Shown here piece by piece: positions 1-8,205 of a stretch of 64,000 nt of DNA (its first letter is position 1; each line of letters starts with the position of its first letter). Under the pieces are notes generated by a model, which did no database searches, was not told where the DNA came from, and saw only the letters and a program-made list of their open reading frames with translations. The translations under genes were made by a program, and so were the position numbers. The stretch is from Sphingomonas echinoides (lineage in GTDB: Bacteria > Pseudomonadota > Alphaproteobacteria > Sphingomonadales > Sphingomonadaceae): positions 1 to 64,000 of the forward strand of contig NZ_JAPYKK010000002.1 in assembly GCF_029623395.1 (NCBI RefSeq). Reading direction: 5' to 3'.

Positions 1-886
1 TCTTCGGCACCGCCGGAATCGGGATCCATTCCTTCTCATCCCCCGGCACCCGCGCGAACTCCCCCGCGGTCCACGCGCGCTTGGCCTCGTCGATCCGGTC
101 GCGCCGCGACGAGACGAAGTTCCACCACACATGCCGCGGCGTCGTGAACGCCTCGCCCCCGCACAGGGTCACGCGCCCGCCCGATGCCGACCGCAAGGTT
201 GCCGCAATCCCCGGACGCATTACATACAGCGTCATCGGTTCGAGCGTCATCCCGTCGAGCGTCGCTTCGCCCATCGCGACATACAGCGCGCGCTCGTCGG
301 CCGCCGGATCGATCGGCACGGAACCGCCCGGTTCCAGCAGGATATCGGCGTAAATCGTGCTCGCATAGGTGGTGGTCGGCGCGGAAACGCCCCATAAACG
401 ACCCATAACGACGCGCGCTTTCGCCCCCGGCGTCTCCACGACCGGCAGTTTGTCGCGCGGGACATGCTCGAACGCCGGGTCCATCTCCTCGTCCTTTTCA
501 GGCAGCGCGATCCACGTTTGAATCCCCGACAATTCAGGCCCTTGCGCCCGCTCGGCCGAGGGCGACCGCTCGCTGTGGACGATCCCGCTCCCCGCCGTCA
601 TCAAATTGACCGCGCCCGGCTCGATCGTCGCCAGACTCCCGACCGAATCGCGATGGTCGATCGCGCCTGCAAACAGGTAAGTCACTGTAGCAAGGTTGAT
701 ATGCGGATGCGGCCGGACGTCGATCCCCTCGCCCACGCTGAGCACCGCCGGCCCCATCTGGTCGAAAAAGATGAACGGCCCCACCATCGTCCGCGGCCGC
801 GACGGCAAGGTCCGATGCACCTTGAACCCGCCGAGGTCATGCGTCACCGGGGTGATCGTCTGGAGGATCAGATCGTCATTGGTCAC
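1..886 (-). CDS. Pirin family protein (3' end outside window)
   Basis: The product is a bicupin pirin; relatives are iron-binding regulators or quercetin 2,3-dioxygenases. About 295 residues are visible and the frame runs off the left edge. The N-terminal cupin has the metal-binding pattern HPH at residues 60-62 and HSE at 104-106, matching the His/His/His/Glu iron ligands of human pirin in order and spacing. I chose the GTG start at 886 because its reading frame begins MTNDDLILQT and overlaps the Nudix stop as GTGA; the nearby ATG at 879 is in another frame and stops at once. It is the last visible gene of the overlapping bolA-GST-Nudix-pirin run. Whether it is enzymatic or regulatory cannot be told from sequence. 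Confidence 0.9.
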   Translation of the reverse strand, partial: MTNDDLILQTITPVTHDLGGFKVHRTLPSRPRTMVGPFIFFDQMGPAVLSVGEGIDVRPHPHINLATVTYLFAGAIDHRDSVGSLATIEPGAVNLMTAGSGIVHSERSPSAERAQGPELSGIQTWIALPEKDEEMDPAFEHVPRDKLPVVETPGAKARVVMGRLWGVSAPTTTYASTIYADILLEPGGSVPIDPAADERALYVAMGEATLDGMTLEPMTLYVMRPGIAATLRSASGGRVTLCGGEAFTTPRHVWWNFVSSRRDRIDEAKRAWTAGEFARVPGDEKEWIPIPAVPK

Positions 887-1329
887 AGGTCAGGCTCCAG
901 TGCCAGGAGGATCTCGCTGAGATCGCTCGGAAAATACGGTTCGTCGAGGGCCGCCAGCTCATCAGCGGTAAACCACCGCCAGCGCGTCATCACCCGTTGT
1001 TCGAGCGTGGTGTGGCCGCTCGTGTCGATCGCGTCCGCGTCGGTCCGCACGTGGAAATACCGCTCGTCCGCGCTGACTGGCACGCCCTCGATCGTGATGA
1101 ACTCGACGTCGCGTTGCAGCACTTCGGGCCCGGGATCGGCGTAAATCCCGGTTTCCTCGATCAATTCCCGCCGCGCCGCGGTCGCATAATCCTCCCCCGG
1201 ATCGAGCGCGCCGCCCGGCGTGCACCAGAACGGCGGGCGATCGTCGGGATCGAAGCGGAACAGCAGCACCCGGTCGGCCGCATCGCGCAACAGGATCCGC
1301 GCCGCCGGACGCAGGGCACGTTCCGTCAT
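883..1329 (-). CDS. Nudix hydrolase
   Basis: This 148-residue Nudix pyrophosphohydrolase should cleave a nucleoside diphosphate linked to another moiety. The Nudix box runs from GALDPGED to RELIEETGI, residues about 39-61, with the full G-x5-E-x7-RE-x2-EE-x-G spacing, so the metal-binding glutamates are intact. Substrate cannot be predicted. The start overlaps the upstream GST stop as ATGA and the stop overlaps the pirin start as GTGA, which indicates translational coupling in one operon. Confidence 0.9.
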   Translation of the reverse strand: MTERALRPAARILLRDAADRVLLFRFDPDDRPPFWCTPGGALDPGEDYATAARRELIEETGIYADPGPEVLQRDVEFITIEGVPVSADERYFHVRTDADAIDTSGHTTLEQRVMTRWRWFTADELAALDEPYFPSDLSEILLALEPDL

Positions 1330-2042
1330 TCCCCGTCCAGCTCAGGATAGCGACGGAAAATGCCCTCGGTCGAGAACGGCACGCGCCGCTCGCTCTTGAG
1401 ATATGCCCTGATCCCAGGGAGTTCGGCGACCTGATCGCGGATCGCGATCACGCGCGGATAGTCCGCCTCGATCGCCGCCATCCGCTTGGGGAACATGTAG
1501 CGCAGCCCCTCGACGATCTGGAACAGTGACGTGTCGGCGTAGGTCCAGCGATGGTCGACCAGCCAGTCCCCACTATGCGACGCCGCAGCCTGTTCGAAAT
1601 GCTGGAAGAATTTCGGGATCCGCTCGTCGCGAAACCCATCGGCGGCGCCCAGCGCGGCGGTCTTCTGGTCCTCGTAATAGGCCATCATGTCGACCGGATG
1701 GTGGACGTTGTGGACCTCCGCGACCATGTCGGACATCGTCAGCTGCAACTGGTTGAGCCACAACCGGTCCGCCATATTGGACGGCGCAAGCTGATGCCGC
1801 TCGCCTAGATACAGCAGGATGTTGGCGACCTGACCGATCACCATCCCGTCGAGTTCGAGATACGGCGGCGCGAACGACCCGCGCTTCGCGGCGTGCTTCC
1901 CCAGATTGGCGACCAGCGCCTCCGCGCCCTGTTCACGCGCGCAATCGACATAATCGATCCCCGCGGCCTCGAGCGGCAGGCGGATGAACTCACCGCGTCC
2001 CTGGATACTCGGCCAATACCACAGCCCGTAGCGCACGCTCAT
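1326..2042 (-). CDS. Glutathione S-transferase family protein
   Basis: A 238-residue cytosolic GST-like protein. The N-terminus YGLWYWPSIQGRGEFIRLPL (about residues 5-24) is a thioredoxin-fold glutathione-binding start in which Tyr or Ser near position 9-12 would be the thiolate-activating residue. The ALIGQ-like step appears as MVIGQVANILLYLG near residues 67-80, and an all-helical C-terminal domain follows. It overlaps bolA upstream and the Nudix gene downstream by 4 nt each. The substrate is unknown; GST-fold proteins in such runs often serve stress or detoxification roles, which is inference. Confidence 0.85.
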   Translation of the reverse strand: MSVRYGLWYWPSIQGRGEFIRLPLEAAGIDYVDCAREQGAEALVANLGKHAAKRGSFAPPYLELDGMVIGQVANILLYLGERHQLAPSNMADRLWLNQLQLTMSDMVAEVHNVHHPVDMMAYYEDQKTAALGAADGFRDERIPKFFQHFEQAAASHSGDWLVDHRWTYADTSLFQIVEGLRYMFPKRMAAIEADYPRVIAIRDQVAELPGIRAYLKSERRVPFSTEGIFRRYPELDGE

Positions 2043-2338
2043 TCTCCCGGAGCCCTCGCGCGGATCGCAAGGGCATGAATGCGATCGCGCAGCAGATCCG
2101 CCAGCGCCTGGTTGACCAGCCGCTGCCGCTGTACCCGGGAGAGGCCGGTGAAAGCGGGGGCTTCGATCGTCACCGAAAAGTGCGATTCGCCCGTGCCGTC
2201 GTCCCCCATGTGCCCGGCATGCTGCGCACTGTCGTTGCTGATGTCGAGACGCGTTGGAGAAAGCGCTGAATTCAGTCGATTCTCGATCTCCTTGACCAGA
2301 GGAATCGAGGGGGCGGCGGTGCTGGAAGGTTCGATCAT
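2039..2338 (-). CDS. BolA family protein
   Basis: A 99-residue BolA/IbaG-type protein. Family members bind monothiol glutaredoxins and Fe-S clusters and influence stress and cell-shape regulation. The BolA fold is seen as IENRLNSALSPTRLDISNDS, then the conserved H-x-GH segment (QHAGHMG, residues about 39-45) and the FTGLSRVQRQRLVNQAL helix. It is first in the minus-strand run that continues into GST (ATGA overlap), Nudix and pirin. It diverges from the J-domain gene with only about 40 nt between starts, so both promoters must lie in that gap or overlap the genes. A BolA/J-domain/CobS neighbourhood is common in alphaproteobacteria. Confidence 0.93.
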   Translation of the reverse strand: MIEPSSTAAPSIPLVKEIENRLNSALSPTRLDISNDSAQHAGHMGDDGTGESHFSVTIEAPAFTGLSRVQRQRLVNQALADLLRDRIHALAIRARAPGE

Positions 2339-2379
2339 CGCGCCTATATAGGGCGCTTTTGCATCCTCAGGGAGCCTGC

Positions 2380-2988
2380 GTGGCGCGCGATTCCGAAAAG
2401 AAAGACCGACCCAATGCTCGCTTCCACGGCCGCGTGGAGGGGACCGGACGGCTGTGCTCCTACCCCGGCTGCACCGAAGCGGGCGAATTCCGCGCGCCCC
2501 CCGAGGAAGGCCCGGCGAACGGGTTCGAGGGGCCGCGACCGTATCGCTGGTTCTGCCTCGAACATGTCCGCGCGTTCAACGCGCGCTACAACTTCTTCTC
2601 AGGGATGAGCCCCGACGAGATCCAGCAACAGCAACGGCCCTTCTCCGGATGGGAACGCGAAACGCGCGCGTTCGCGCATTCGGGCGCGGACGTGCCGCCG
2701 AAATGGTCCGATTTCCACGATCCCCTCGACGCGATCGGCGCGCGTTTCCGCCGTGCGGCAGAGGCACAGCGTAAGGACGGGCGACCGTTGTCCGAAGCGG
2801 ACCGGCGCTCGCTCAAGGTGCTGGGCCTCGCGACCGACGTCGACCGGCGCGCATTGCGGGAACGCTATGCCGAACTGGTGCGGCGCTATCACCCGGATCG
2901 CAACGGCGGCGACCGCAGCTTCGAATCCAAGCTGCAGGACGTGATCAGCGCCTATACGCAGCTAAAGGGCGCACCGGCGTTCGCGTGA
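2380..2988 (+). CDS. J-domain protein with N-terminal zinc-binding motif
   Basis: A 202-residue DnaJ-like protein that should stimulate an Hsp70 ATPase. The J domain is C-terminal with the invariant HPD at residues 171-173 (YHPDRNGGDR), rather than N-terminal as in DnaJ. The N-terminal half has C26-x4-C31 and C59-x2-H62, a plausible zinc site. I chose the GTG at 2380 because GGAG lies 5 nt upstream at 2371-2374; an in-frame TTG at 2359 is possible but has no comparable ribosome site. It is divergent from bolA. The client protein is unknown. In many alphaproteobacteria this gene sits next to cobS; here a detoxification cluster separates them. Confidence 0.88.
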   Translation: MARDSEKKDRPNARFHGRVEGTGRLCSYPGCTEAGEFRAPPEEGPANGFEGPRPYRWFCLEHVRAFNARYNFFSGMSPDEIQQQQRPFSGWERETRAFAHSGADVPPKWSDFHDPLDAIGARFRRAAEAQRKDGRPLSEADRRSLKVLGLATDVDRRALRERYAELVRRYHPDRNGGDRSFESKLQDVISAYTQLKGAPAFA

Positions 2989-3000
2989 CCACGCGGCTAA

Positions 3001-3444
3001 TCACGCGATCCGCTTGGCGACCGCTTCCAGCTGTTCGGCCACCTTGGACCAGCCTTCGGTAAACCCCATCGCCTCGTGCTGTGCGCACGACTCTACGGTC
3101 CAGTGGCGGGCGCCGGCGGAATAGCGCGTCTTTCCCGCTTCGTCGGCGAATTCCAGGAAGCCGACGATGAACGGCCCTGCCGGGATCCAGCCCGTGGTAA
3201 AGGCGTCGGTAAACACAACCCGTTCCATCGGCACGACCTCTAGGAACACGCCTTCCTGCGGCATCACCTCGCCCTCGGGTCCGCGCATGATCATCGCCGA
3301 GCGGCCACCCGGTCGCGCATCCTGCTCGACGATCTCCACGGTCTACGGCGTCGGGCACCACCATTCGGCAAGGTGATCGGTCCAGGCCCGCCACACCGCT
3401 TCCCGCGGTGCGTCGATCAGGCGCGTGATCCGCAGTTCGTGCAC
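3001..3444 (-). pseudogene. SRPBCC/AHSA1-type gene interrupted by an amber codon
   Basis: The frame reads as one 147-codon START/AHSA1-like protein (activator of Hsp90 ATPase homologue 1 family) from a GTG at 3444 to the stop at 3001, except for an in-frame TAG at 3345-3343. The sequence before it ends EWWCPTP and after it resumes TVEIVEQDARPGG. In this family that position is normally tryptophan, so one G-to-A change (TGG to TAG) explains the break. The parts on both sides keep family features (WRAWTDH before; ALTER-like hydrophobic pattern, WTVESCAQHEAMGFTEGW after). A GTG at 3339 could in principle re-initiate translation, but the product would lack the N-terminal strand. It is last in the run starting at the VOC gene at 5839. 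Confidence 0.8.
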
Positions 3445-3547
3445 GGGAGTCGGGAAAACGGCACAGCTCGATATGGATTCTTTCCTCACCCTGGATACCA
3501 GTTCCGTCGCGGTCGAGTGCGCCCCCGCTAGCGGGGGAGCGTCACGG

Positions 3548-4330
3548 TCATGCGGGTACGGCGGACGCGACCACGCCGAAGGCCACTCCATGTGGGTCGG
3601 TCGCGACGATGATGCGGTCTCCGCCCGGAACTTCGTGCGGCCCCATCAGCACGGCCCCGCCGCCGTCGCGCACTGCCGCCGCCGATGCTTCGATATCGGG
3701 AGCGCGAAAGTAGAATTGCCAGCCCAATGTCTGCTCCGGACTCTGACGCTGCATGGTCGCGCCGATCTCGCCGTCCGCGGCATGGACGAAGACATAGTCG
3801 CCCAGATCCCCCGACATCGTCATCTTGTCCGGATAGGTCCAGCCGAACAGCTTGGCGTAGAACGTGTTGGCCGACGCCTGATTTGACGTGACCAGTTCGT
3901 TCCAGGCGCATTTGCCAATGCCCGCGCCATCGAACGCGATGCTCGCTTCATCGCTATCGCCGCGCATGATATAGAAAGGTATGCCCTGCGGATCCGCGAC
4001 CACCGCCATGCGGCCAATGCCGGGAAGGCTCCACGGCGCCATCAGGACCGCGCCCCCCGCAGCGGTGACCGCCGCGGCGGTCGCGTCGACATCCTCGACC
4101 CCGATGTAGAACAGCCATTTCGGCGTCGCGCCGCCCGTCGCCATTTCGGCGGTCAGCCGCATCACCCCGCCGACATTGCCGGACCCGGTCGCGATCATGC
4201 GATAATCCATGCCTTCCGGCGCTTCGGCCTCGATCTCCCACCCGAGCACCTTGTCGTAAAAGGTGCGCGAAGCACCGGGATCGGGGCTGACCAGTTCATA
4301 CCAGATCGGCGTGCCATAGGCGTTTGTCAT
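3548..4330 (-). CDS. VOC family protein with two glyoxalase-like domains
   Basis: A 260-residue vicinal-oxygen-chelate protein made of two tandem glyoxalase/bleomycin-resistance-type modules. The first starts GTPIWYELVSPDPGASRTFY (residues about 5-24), the second GKCAWNELVTSNQASANTFY (about 130-150). Both carry the FY-x-K-LGW / FYAKLFGW segment and a terminal DPxG repeat (VADPQGIPF; ATDPHGVAF). Homologues include CFP30-type hydroxylases and glyoxalase-like proteins, but the substrate here is unknown. I took the ATG at 4330 because the frame upstream of it lies inside the DUF1428 gene. It is a member of the VOC-GST-DUF1428-VOC-AHSA1 run divergent from the HxlR regulator. Confidence 0.88.
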   Translation of the reverse strand: MTNAYGTPIWYELVSPDPGASRTFYDKVLGWEIEAEAPEGMDYRMIATGSGNVGGVMRLTAEMATGGATPKWLFYIGVEDVDATAAAVTAAGGAVLMAPWSLPGIGRMAVVADPQGIPFYIMRGDSDEASIAFDGAGIGKCAWNELVTSNQASANTFYAKLFGWTYPDKMTMSGDLGDYVFVHAADGEIGATMQRQSPEQTLGWQFYFRAPDIEASAAAVRDGGGAVLMGPHEVPGGDRIIVATDPHGVAFGVVASAVPA

Positions 4331-4353
4331 CGTCGTTCCCCTCCCCAGGTCGA

Positions 4354-4710
4354 TCAGCAGTCGAGCACCACTTGAAAGCCGCCAAAAATCATCCGTGCGC
4401 CGTCGATCGGCATCTCGACGCCGGTCGAAACCATCCGCGGATCCGCGCGCATCTTTGCCATGCCCATGTCGCGGGTCGCCTTGTTGGGCCATTCGATCCA
4501 CGAGAACACGACCGTCTCGCCGTCGCCCGCCTGGATCGCGCGCCGGAAGTCGGTCTGCTTTCCATCCGGCACGTCGTCCGCCCAGCCTTCCACGACGCGT
4601 GTCGCGCCATGGTCGCGAAAGATCGGCGCGATCGCCTCGGCAAAGCGCGCATAGCCCGCGCTGTCGGTCCCCGCCCTGACGGGAATGACCAGGCCATCGA
4701 CGTAGGTCAT
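4354..4710 (-). CDS. DUF1428 family protein
   Basis: A 118-residue protein of the DUF1428 (YbaA-like, dimeric alpha-beta-barrel) family. Recognisable features are the start MTYVDGLVIPV, the central EGWADDVPDGKQTDF and FSWIEWPNKATRD segments, and the closing DGARMIFGGFQ. Its function has not been established in the family. The ATG at 4710 overlaps the upstream GST stop as ATGA, so the two are translated together. It forms part of the minus-strand cluster that also has two VOC proteins and an AHSA1 remnant, a combination that suggests small-molecule stress handling; that role is inference. Confidence 0.88.
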   Translation of the reverse strand: MTYVDGLVIPVRAGTDSAGYARFAEAIAPIFRDHGATRVVEGWADDVPDGKQTDFRRAIQAGDGETVVFSWIEWPNKATRDMGMAKMRADPRMVSTGVEMPIDGARMIFGGFQVVLDC

Positions 4711-5381
4711 GCGAGGACCCCTTCCGCCACTGGAGCAGGCGCATCGGACGCGGGCGCATACAGCGCAAGCTGGTCCGCCAGCGCCTTCTGAAAGGCAGGG
4801 CGCGCGGTACAGCGATCGAGATAGGCAAGCAGAGTCGGATAGCCCGAGAGGATCGCGTCGCGCGGCACGATCCGCAGCACGCACGCCATGATCAGATCCC
4901 CTGCGCTGAACGCATCGTCGAGGAACGGCTTGTCGGCCAGCGCCGCGGCAAGATCGCCAAGCCGCGTCTGCAGCGCCTCGACCACCGCCGGGCGCCGCAT
5001 CGCCGACCACGGCTCGTCCGCCTGGAACAGGTCGACCATCACCAGATCGTTGGCGAACGGCTCGACCGAATTGAGCGCCGCGATCACCCATTGCTCGGCA
5101 CGTGCCTGCCCGGCCGGATCGGGCGGCAGCAACCCCGGGGCCTGCCGCGCGATATGGAGCACGATTGCGCCGGATTCAAACAGCGCGACCGTATCGTCGC
5201 GGTAGGTCGGCACTTGGCCGAACGGCTGGAACGCGCGATGTTCTGGGGTCTTGGCGCTTTCCACCAGGTTCACGCGATACGCTATTCCGGTTTCCTCGAA
5301 TGCCCAGCGGGCGCGAATATCGCGCACTTGCCCGCGAGCAAAGGGCGGAACCCACTGGAAGGTCGTGATGCTGGGAGTCAT
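4707..5381 (-). CDS. Glutathione S-transferase family protein
   Basis: A 224-residue GST. The N-terminal thioredoxin-like domain contains the cis-proline region FQPFGQVPTYRD (residues about 52-63) and the substrate-contact ALFESGAIVLHIA (about 66-78), both typical of beta/theta-like bacterial GSTs. The C-terminal helical domain has FSAGDLIMACVL, the N-capping/hydrophobic-staple region (S/T-x-x-D). It overlaps the DUF1428 start by 4 nt. It is in the same transcription direction as the VOC gene 38 nt upstream, so co-transcription and control by the HxlR protein are likely. Confidence 0.88.
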   Translation of the reverse strand: MTPSITTFQWVPPFARGQVRDIRARWAFEETGIAYRVNLVESAKTPEHRAFQPFGQVPTYRDDTVALFESGAIVLHIARQAPGLLPPDPAGQARAEQWVIAALNSVEPFANDLVMVDLFQADEPWSAMRRPAVVEALQTRLGDLAAALADKPFLDDAFSAGDLIMACVLRIVPRDAILSGYPTLLAYLDRCTARPAFQKALADQLALYAPASDAPAPVAEGVLA

Positions 5382-5419
5382 GCGATCCTCTCCTGTTGCA
5401 AGTCGAGCCGAAGCGCGGG

Positions 5420-5839
5420 TCAGGCCAGTTCCATGGCAACATCCGTCGCCGCCTCATCCATCCATACCGGCCCGAAACCATGGCCGTCGGGATCCTCGAC
5501 CCCGCGCGAGTACATGAAGCCGTGGTCTTCCGCGCCATGGACCTCTCGGCCCCCAGCGGCGATCGCCCGCGCGGCGAACGTGTCGACCGCGTCCCGCGTA
5601 TCGCACGACAGCGCGAACAGCGCGGCGCTGGTCGCGGCGACATCTGCGATCGGTTTCGTGGTCAAGGTGCCGTAGAAGTCGTGACGCGCGAGCATGAAGG
5701 TGATCGTATCCGACCAGACCATCGCCGCCGCCTGGTCGCCGGAAAAACGCGGATCGCGCGTGCAACCGATCGCTTCGTAGAAAGCGGTCGAACGCCCCAC
5801 GTCCGCAACCGGCAGGCTGATGAAGATCCCCTTGGCCAC
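5420..5839 (-). CDS. VOC family protein
   Basis: A 139-residue single-module glyoxalase-like protein (MAKGIFISLPVADVGRSTAF start, DPDGHGFGPVWMD end). Similar proteins are annotated as glyoxalase/bleomycin-resistance or lactoylglutathione-lyase-like; the FMLARHDF and HGAEDHGFMY segments supply candidate metal ligands, but activity is not predictable. It is the first gene of the minus-strand cluster and faces the HxlR regulator across 66 nt, so it is the most likely direct target of that repressor. Confidence 0.88.
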   Translation of the reverse strand: MAKGIFISLPVADVGRSTAFYEAIGCTRDPRFSGDQAAAMVWSDTITFMLARHDFYGTLTTKPIADVAATSAALFALSCDTRDAVDTFAARAIAAGGREVHGAEDHGFMYSRGVEDPDGHGFGPVWMDEAATDVAMELA

Positions 5840-5887
5840 GGCGCACTCTCCCCTTTGCGACTCGTCGTTTGCAAAGACTGCTCCGAC

Positions 5888-5926
5888 TGGTTAGCAAAAA
5901 CAACCATGAAGTTAGAAAAGATAACC
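5888..5926. promoter_or_regulatory. Paired repeat, candidate HxlR operator
   Basis: Between the divergent VOC and HxlR genes are two 17-nt near-copies starting at 5889 and 5910, exactly 21 nt apart (two DNA turns) and identical at 13 of 17 positions. Each also has internal dyad symmetry: TGGTT-N9-AACCA at 5888-5906 and GTTA-N7-TAAC at 5911-5925. The second copy lies inside the first codons of the regulator gene. The position, spacing and symmetry fit an autoregulatory operator, but binding is not shown. The base composition is markedly A-rich against the surrounding GC-rich DNA. Confidence 0.5.
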
Positions 5927-6586
5927 ACGAAGCGCTGGTATGGCGACGCCTGCGGAACCGCGCTCGCGCTCGAGTTCCTCGGTGAACGCTGGGCGCTGCT
6001 GATCGTGCGGGAGCTCCTGCTCGGCCCGCGTCGTTTCGGCGAGATCCGCGACGGCCTGCCGGGCGTGAGCGCGAACGTCCTGACACAGCGGCTGCAAACG
6101 CTTGAAGCCGCTGGCATCCTGACGCGGGAAAGCGCGCCGCCCCCCGCGAATATCCAGGTCTATGCGCTGACCCCATGGGGCCGCGAAGCCGAACCGATCG
6201 TGATGGCACTTGGACGCTGGGCGCTTCGCTCCCCGGCGCATGATCCTTCGCTGCCGTTTTCCCCCGTCTCGCTGATGCTGGCGCTTCGCATGATGCTCCT
6301 GCCCGAGCGTACCCACGGCTTCGACGCGACGATCGGGTTTCGCATGGGCACTGACACCTATGGCGCGCGTATCGTGGACGGCACGGTGCTGATCGAACGC
6401 GGCATGATCGACCACGCCAATGCCGTGCTTTCGGGCGAGCCCAACGCGTTCCTGCCCGCGCTGTTCGGCACCACCCCCTTGCCGGACATGGTTGCGCAGG
6501 GGCGCCTTGCGGTCAGCGGCGATGTCGCGCTGGCCGCGCGTTTCTGCACGTTTTTCGAACTTCCGCCAAAGATCGGATGCAACTGA
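5906..6586 (+). CDS. HxlR family transcriptional regulator
   Basis: A 226-residue winged-helix repressor of the HxlR (YodB-like) group. The DNA-binding part is residues about 8-100, recognisable by LEFLGERWALLIVRELLLG, the GVSANVLTQRLQTLEAAGIL recognition region and the YALTPWGREAEPIV wing end. The remaining 120 residues form a C-terminal extension (SCP2-like in relatives) that could bind a ligand. I chose the ATG at 5906 because it starts just before the helix-turn-helix; the frame is open further upstream but only inside the divergent VOC gene. It probably controls the adjacent VOC-GST-DUF1428-VOC cluster. Confidence 0.88.
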   Translation: MKLEKITTKRWYGDACGTALALEFLGERWALLIVRELLLGPRRFGEIRDGLPGVSANVLTQRLQTLEAAGILTRESAPPPANIQVYALTPWGREAEPIVMALGRWALRSPAHDPSLPFSPVSLMLALRMMLLPERTHGFDATIGFRMGTDTYGARIVDGTVLIERGMIDHANAVLSGEPNAFLPALFGTTPLPDMVAQGRLAVSGDVALAARFCTFFELPPKIGCN

Positions 6587-6650
6587 CGGCTCGACTTGGC
6601 GCGCCGCAAACGGCTAGGGAGGGCGGACCTTCTGTAAGAGCGCCCCCCTC

Positions 6651-7661
6651 ATGACCGATATCCCCAACACCCAGCCAGACAGCCGCGAGACGACGATCCT
6701 CGATGCGCCCGATCGCATGGTGAAAGTCCGCGATCTGTTCGGGATCGATTCGGACATGGAAGTCCCCGCGTTCAGCGAAGCCGACGAGCGCGTTCCCGAT
6801 CTCGACCCGGCCTATGTGTTCGATGCGCCGACCACGCTCGCGATCTGCGCGGGCTTCGCGCACAACCGCCGCGTGATGGTCCAGGGCTATCACGGCACCG
6901 GCAAGTCGACGCACATCGAACAGGTCGCGGCGCGCCTCAAATGGCCGTGCATCCGCATCAACCTCGACGCGCACATCAGCCGGATCGATCTGGTCGGCCG
7001 CGACGCGATCGTGCTGCGCGATGGCCAGCAGGTCACCGAATTCCGCGAAGGCCTACTTCCCTGGGCGCTGCAGACGCCGACCGCGCTCGTGTTCGACGAA
7101 TATGACGCGGGCCGCCCGGACGTGATGTTCGTGATCCAGCGCGTGCTCGAGACCGAGGGCAAGCTCACGCTGCTCGACCAGAATCGCGTAATCCGCCCAA
7201 ACCCGTATTTCCGCCTGTTCGCGACCGCGAACACGGTCGGTCTCGGCGATACGTCGGGCCTGTATCATGGCACGCAGCAGATCAACCAAGGGCAGATGGA
7301 CCGCTGGAACATCGTCGTCACGCTCAACTATCTGCCCGCCGCGGTCGAGGCGCGGATCGTGCTCGCCAAGTCGGGCGAATATGACAAGCCGACCGGCAAG
7401 GCCGAGGTCGAGAACATGGTCCGCGTCGCGGATCTCACCCGCCGCGGCTTCATGAACGGCGATATCTCGACCGTGATGAGCCCGCGTACCGTCATCACCT
7501 GGGCGCAGAACACGCTGATCTTCGGCGATGTCGGCTTCGCGTTCCGGCTGTCCTTCCTCAACAAGTGCGACGAGACCGAGCGGTCGCTGGTCGCGGAATA
7601 TTACCAGCGCGTGTTCGGCAAGGACTTGCCCGAGAGCGTCGTCGGCGCGGGCGTCAAGTAA
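6651..7661 (+). CDS. cobS: Cobaltochelatase subunit CobS
   Basis: A 336-residue AAA+ ATPase. CobS works with CobT (and CobN) to drive ATP-dependent cobalt insertion into hydrogenobyrinate a,c-diamide in aerobic cobalamin synthesis. Walker A is GYHGTGKST near residues 79-87 and Walker B ALVFDEYD near 145-152, with the sensor region LFATANTVG after it. The length and whole sequence are typical of alphaproteobacterial CobS. CobT usually follows but is not here: a secreted hypothetical protein starts 3 nt after the stop. CobT and CobN must be elsewhere, or this CobS has another partner. Confidence 0.93.
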   Translation: MTDIPNTQPDSRETTILDAPDRMVKVRDLFGIDSDMEVPAFSEADERVPDLDPAYVFDAPTTLAICAGFAHNRRVMVQGYHGTGKSTHIEQVAARLKWPCIRINLDAHISRIDLVGRDAIVLRDGQQVTEFREGLLPWALQTPTALVFDEYDAGRPDVMFVIQRVLETEGKLTLLDQNRVIRPNPYFRLFATANTVGLGDTSGLYHGTQQINQGQMDRWNIVVTLNYLPAAVEARIVLAKSGEYDKPTGKAEVENMVRVADLTRRGFMNGDISTVMSPRTVITWAQNTLIFGDVGFAFRLSFLNKCDETERSLVAEYYQRVFGKDLPESVVGAGVK

Positions 7662-7664
7662 GCC

Positions 7665-8201
7665 ATGTTGCTCGCCCTGCTCTTGCAAGTCGCCGCCACG
7701 CCCCCGGTGCCGTGGCTGGTGACGACCAAGGTCGGCGCGGCGAGCACGGCGACCTCGACGTCGGTCTGGTCCGACGACGGCAAGGCGCGGCTGGTGGTGC
7801 GATGTGATGCCGCCAAGGAAAAGATCGTCTCGATCCAGTTCATTCCGCGCGGTGGCTTTCCCGCGGCGCAACCGCGCCCGGTGTCGATGAACATCGACGA
7901 CAATGGCTGGCTCGGCGCCAACTGGCAGTTCCCGGGGAGCGGCGCGTTCACCAGCCAGGATGCGATCGTCACCACGCTCGCGGCGCAGATCGCGCATGGC
8001 AAGGCGATCAAGGTGCGGGTGATGAACCCGGACAATACGCCGGTCGACGTAACGTTCACCGGCCCGCCGACCGACGCGCCGGTCACGCGCGTGCTGAGCG
8101 CTTGCGGGTACCAACTGGGCGTCGTTCCGCCGCGCTCGGCGGTGCCGCTGGCCACGCCGACGGCGGCGGCGGTCACTCCGGCAACCGCTGTCGAGGAATA
8201 A
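7665..8201 (+). CDS. Hypothetical secreted protein
   Basis: A 178-residue protein with a short hydrophobic N-terminus (MLLALLLQVAATPPV), probably a signal sequence, and an extracytoplasmic-looking beta-rich body: STSVWSDDGKARLVVRCDA and VSIQFIPRGGFPA, then RPVSMNIDDNGW. Two cysteines (RCDA, SACGY) could pair. The C-terminus is alanine/threonine-rich. I do not recognise a characterised family; the layout recalls small periplasmic beta-sandwich proteins. It starts 3 nt after cobS and ends 4 nt before the epimerase gene, so it is almost certainly in the same operon. Confidence 0.65.
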   Translation: MLLALLLQVAATPPVPWLVTTKVGAASTATSTSVWSDDGKARLVVRCDAAKEKIVSIQFIPRGGFPAAQPRPVSMNIDDNGWLGANWQFPGSGAFTSQDAIVTTLAAQIAHGKAIKVRVMNPDNTPVDVTFTGPPTDAPVTRVLSACGYQLGVVPPRSAVPLATPTAAAVTPATAVEE

Positions 8202-8205
8202 AGTG

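Noticed and set aside
3548..4828. 426-residue form of the two-module VOC protein
   Set aside because: The added N-terminal part is arginine-rich noise from another frame of the DUF1428 and GST genes; the fold starts at the ATG at 4330.
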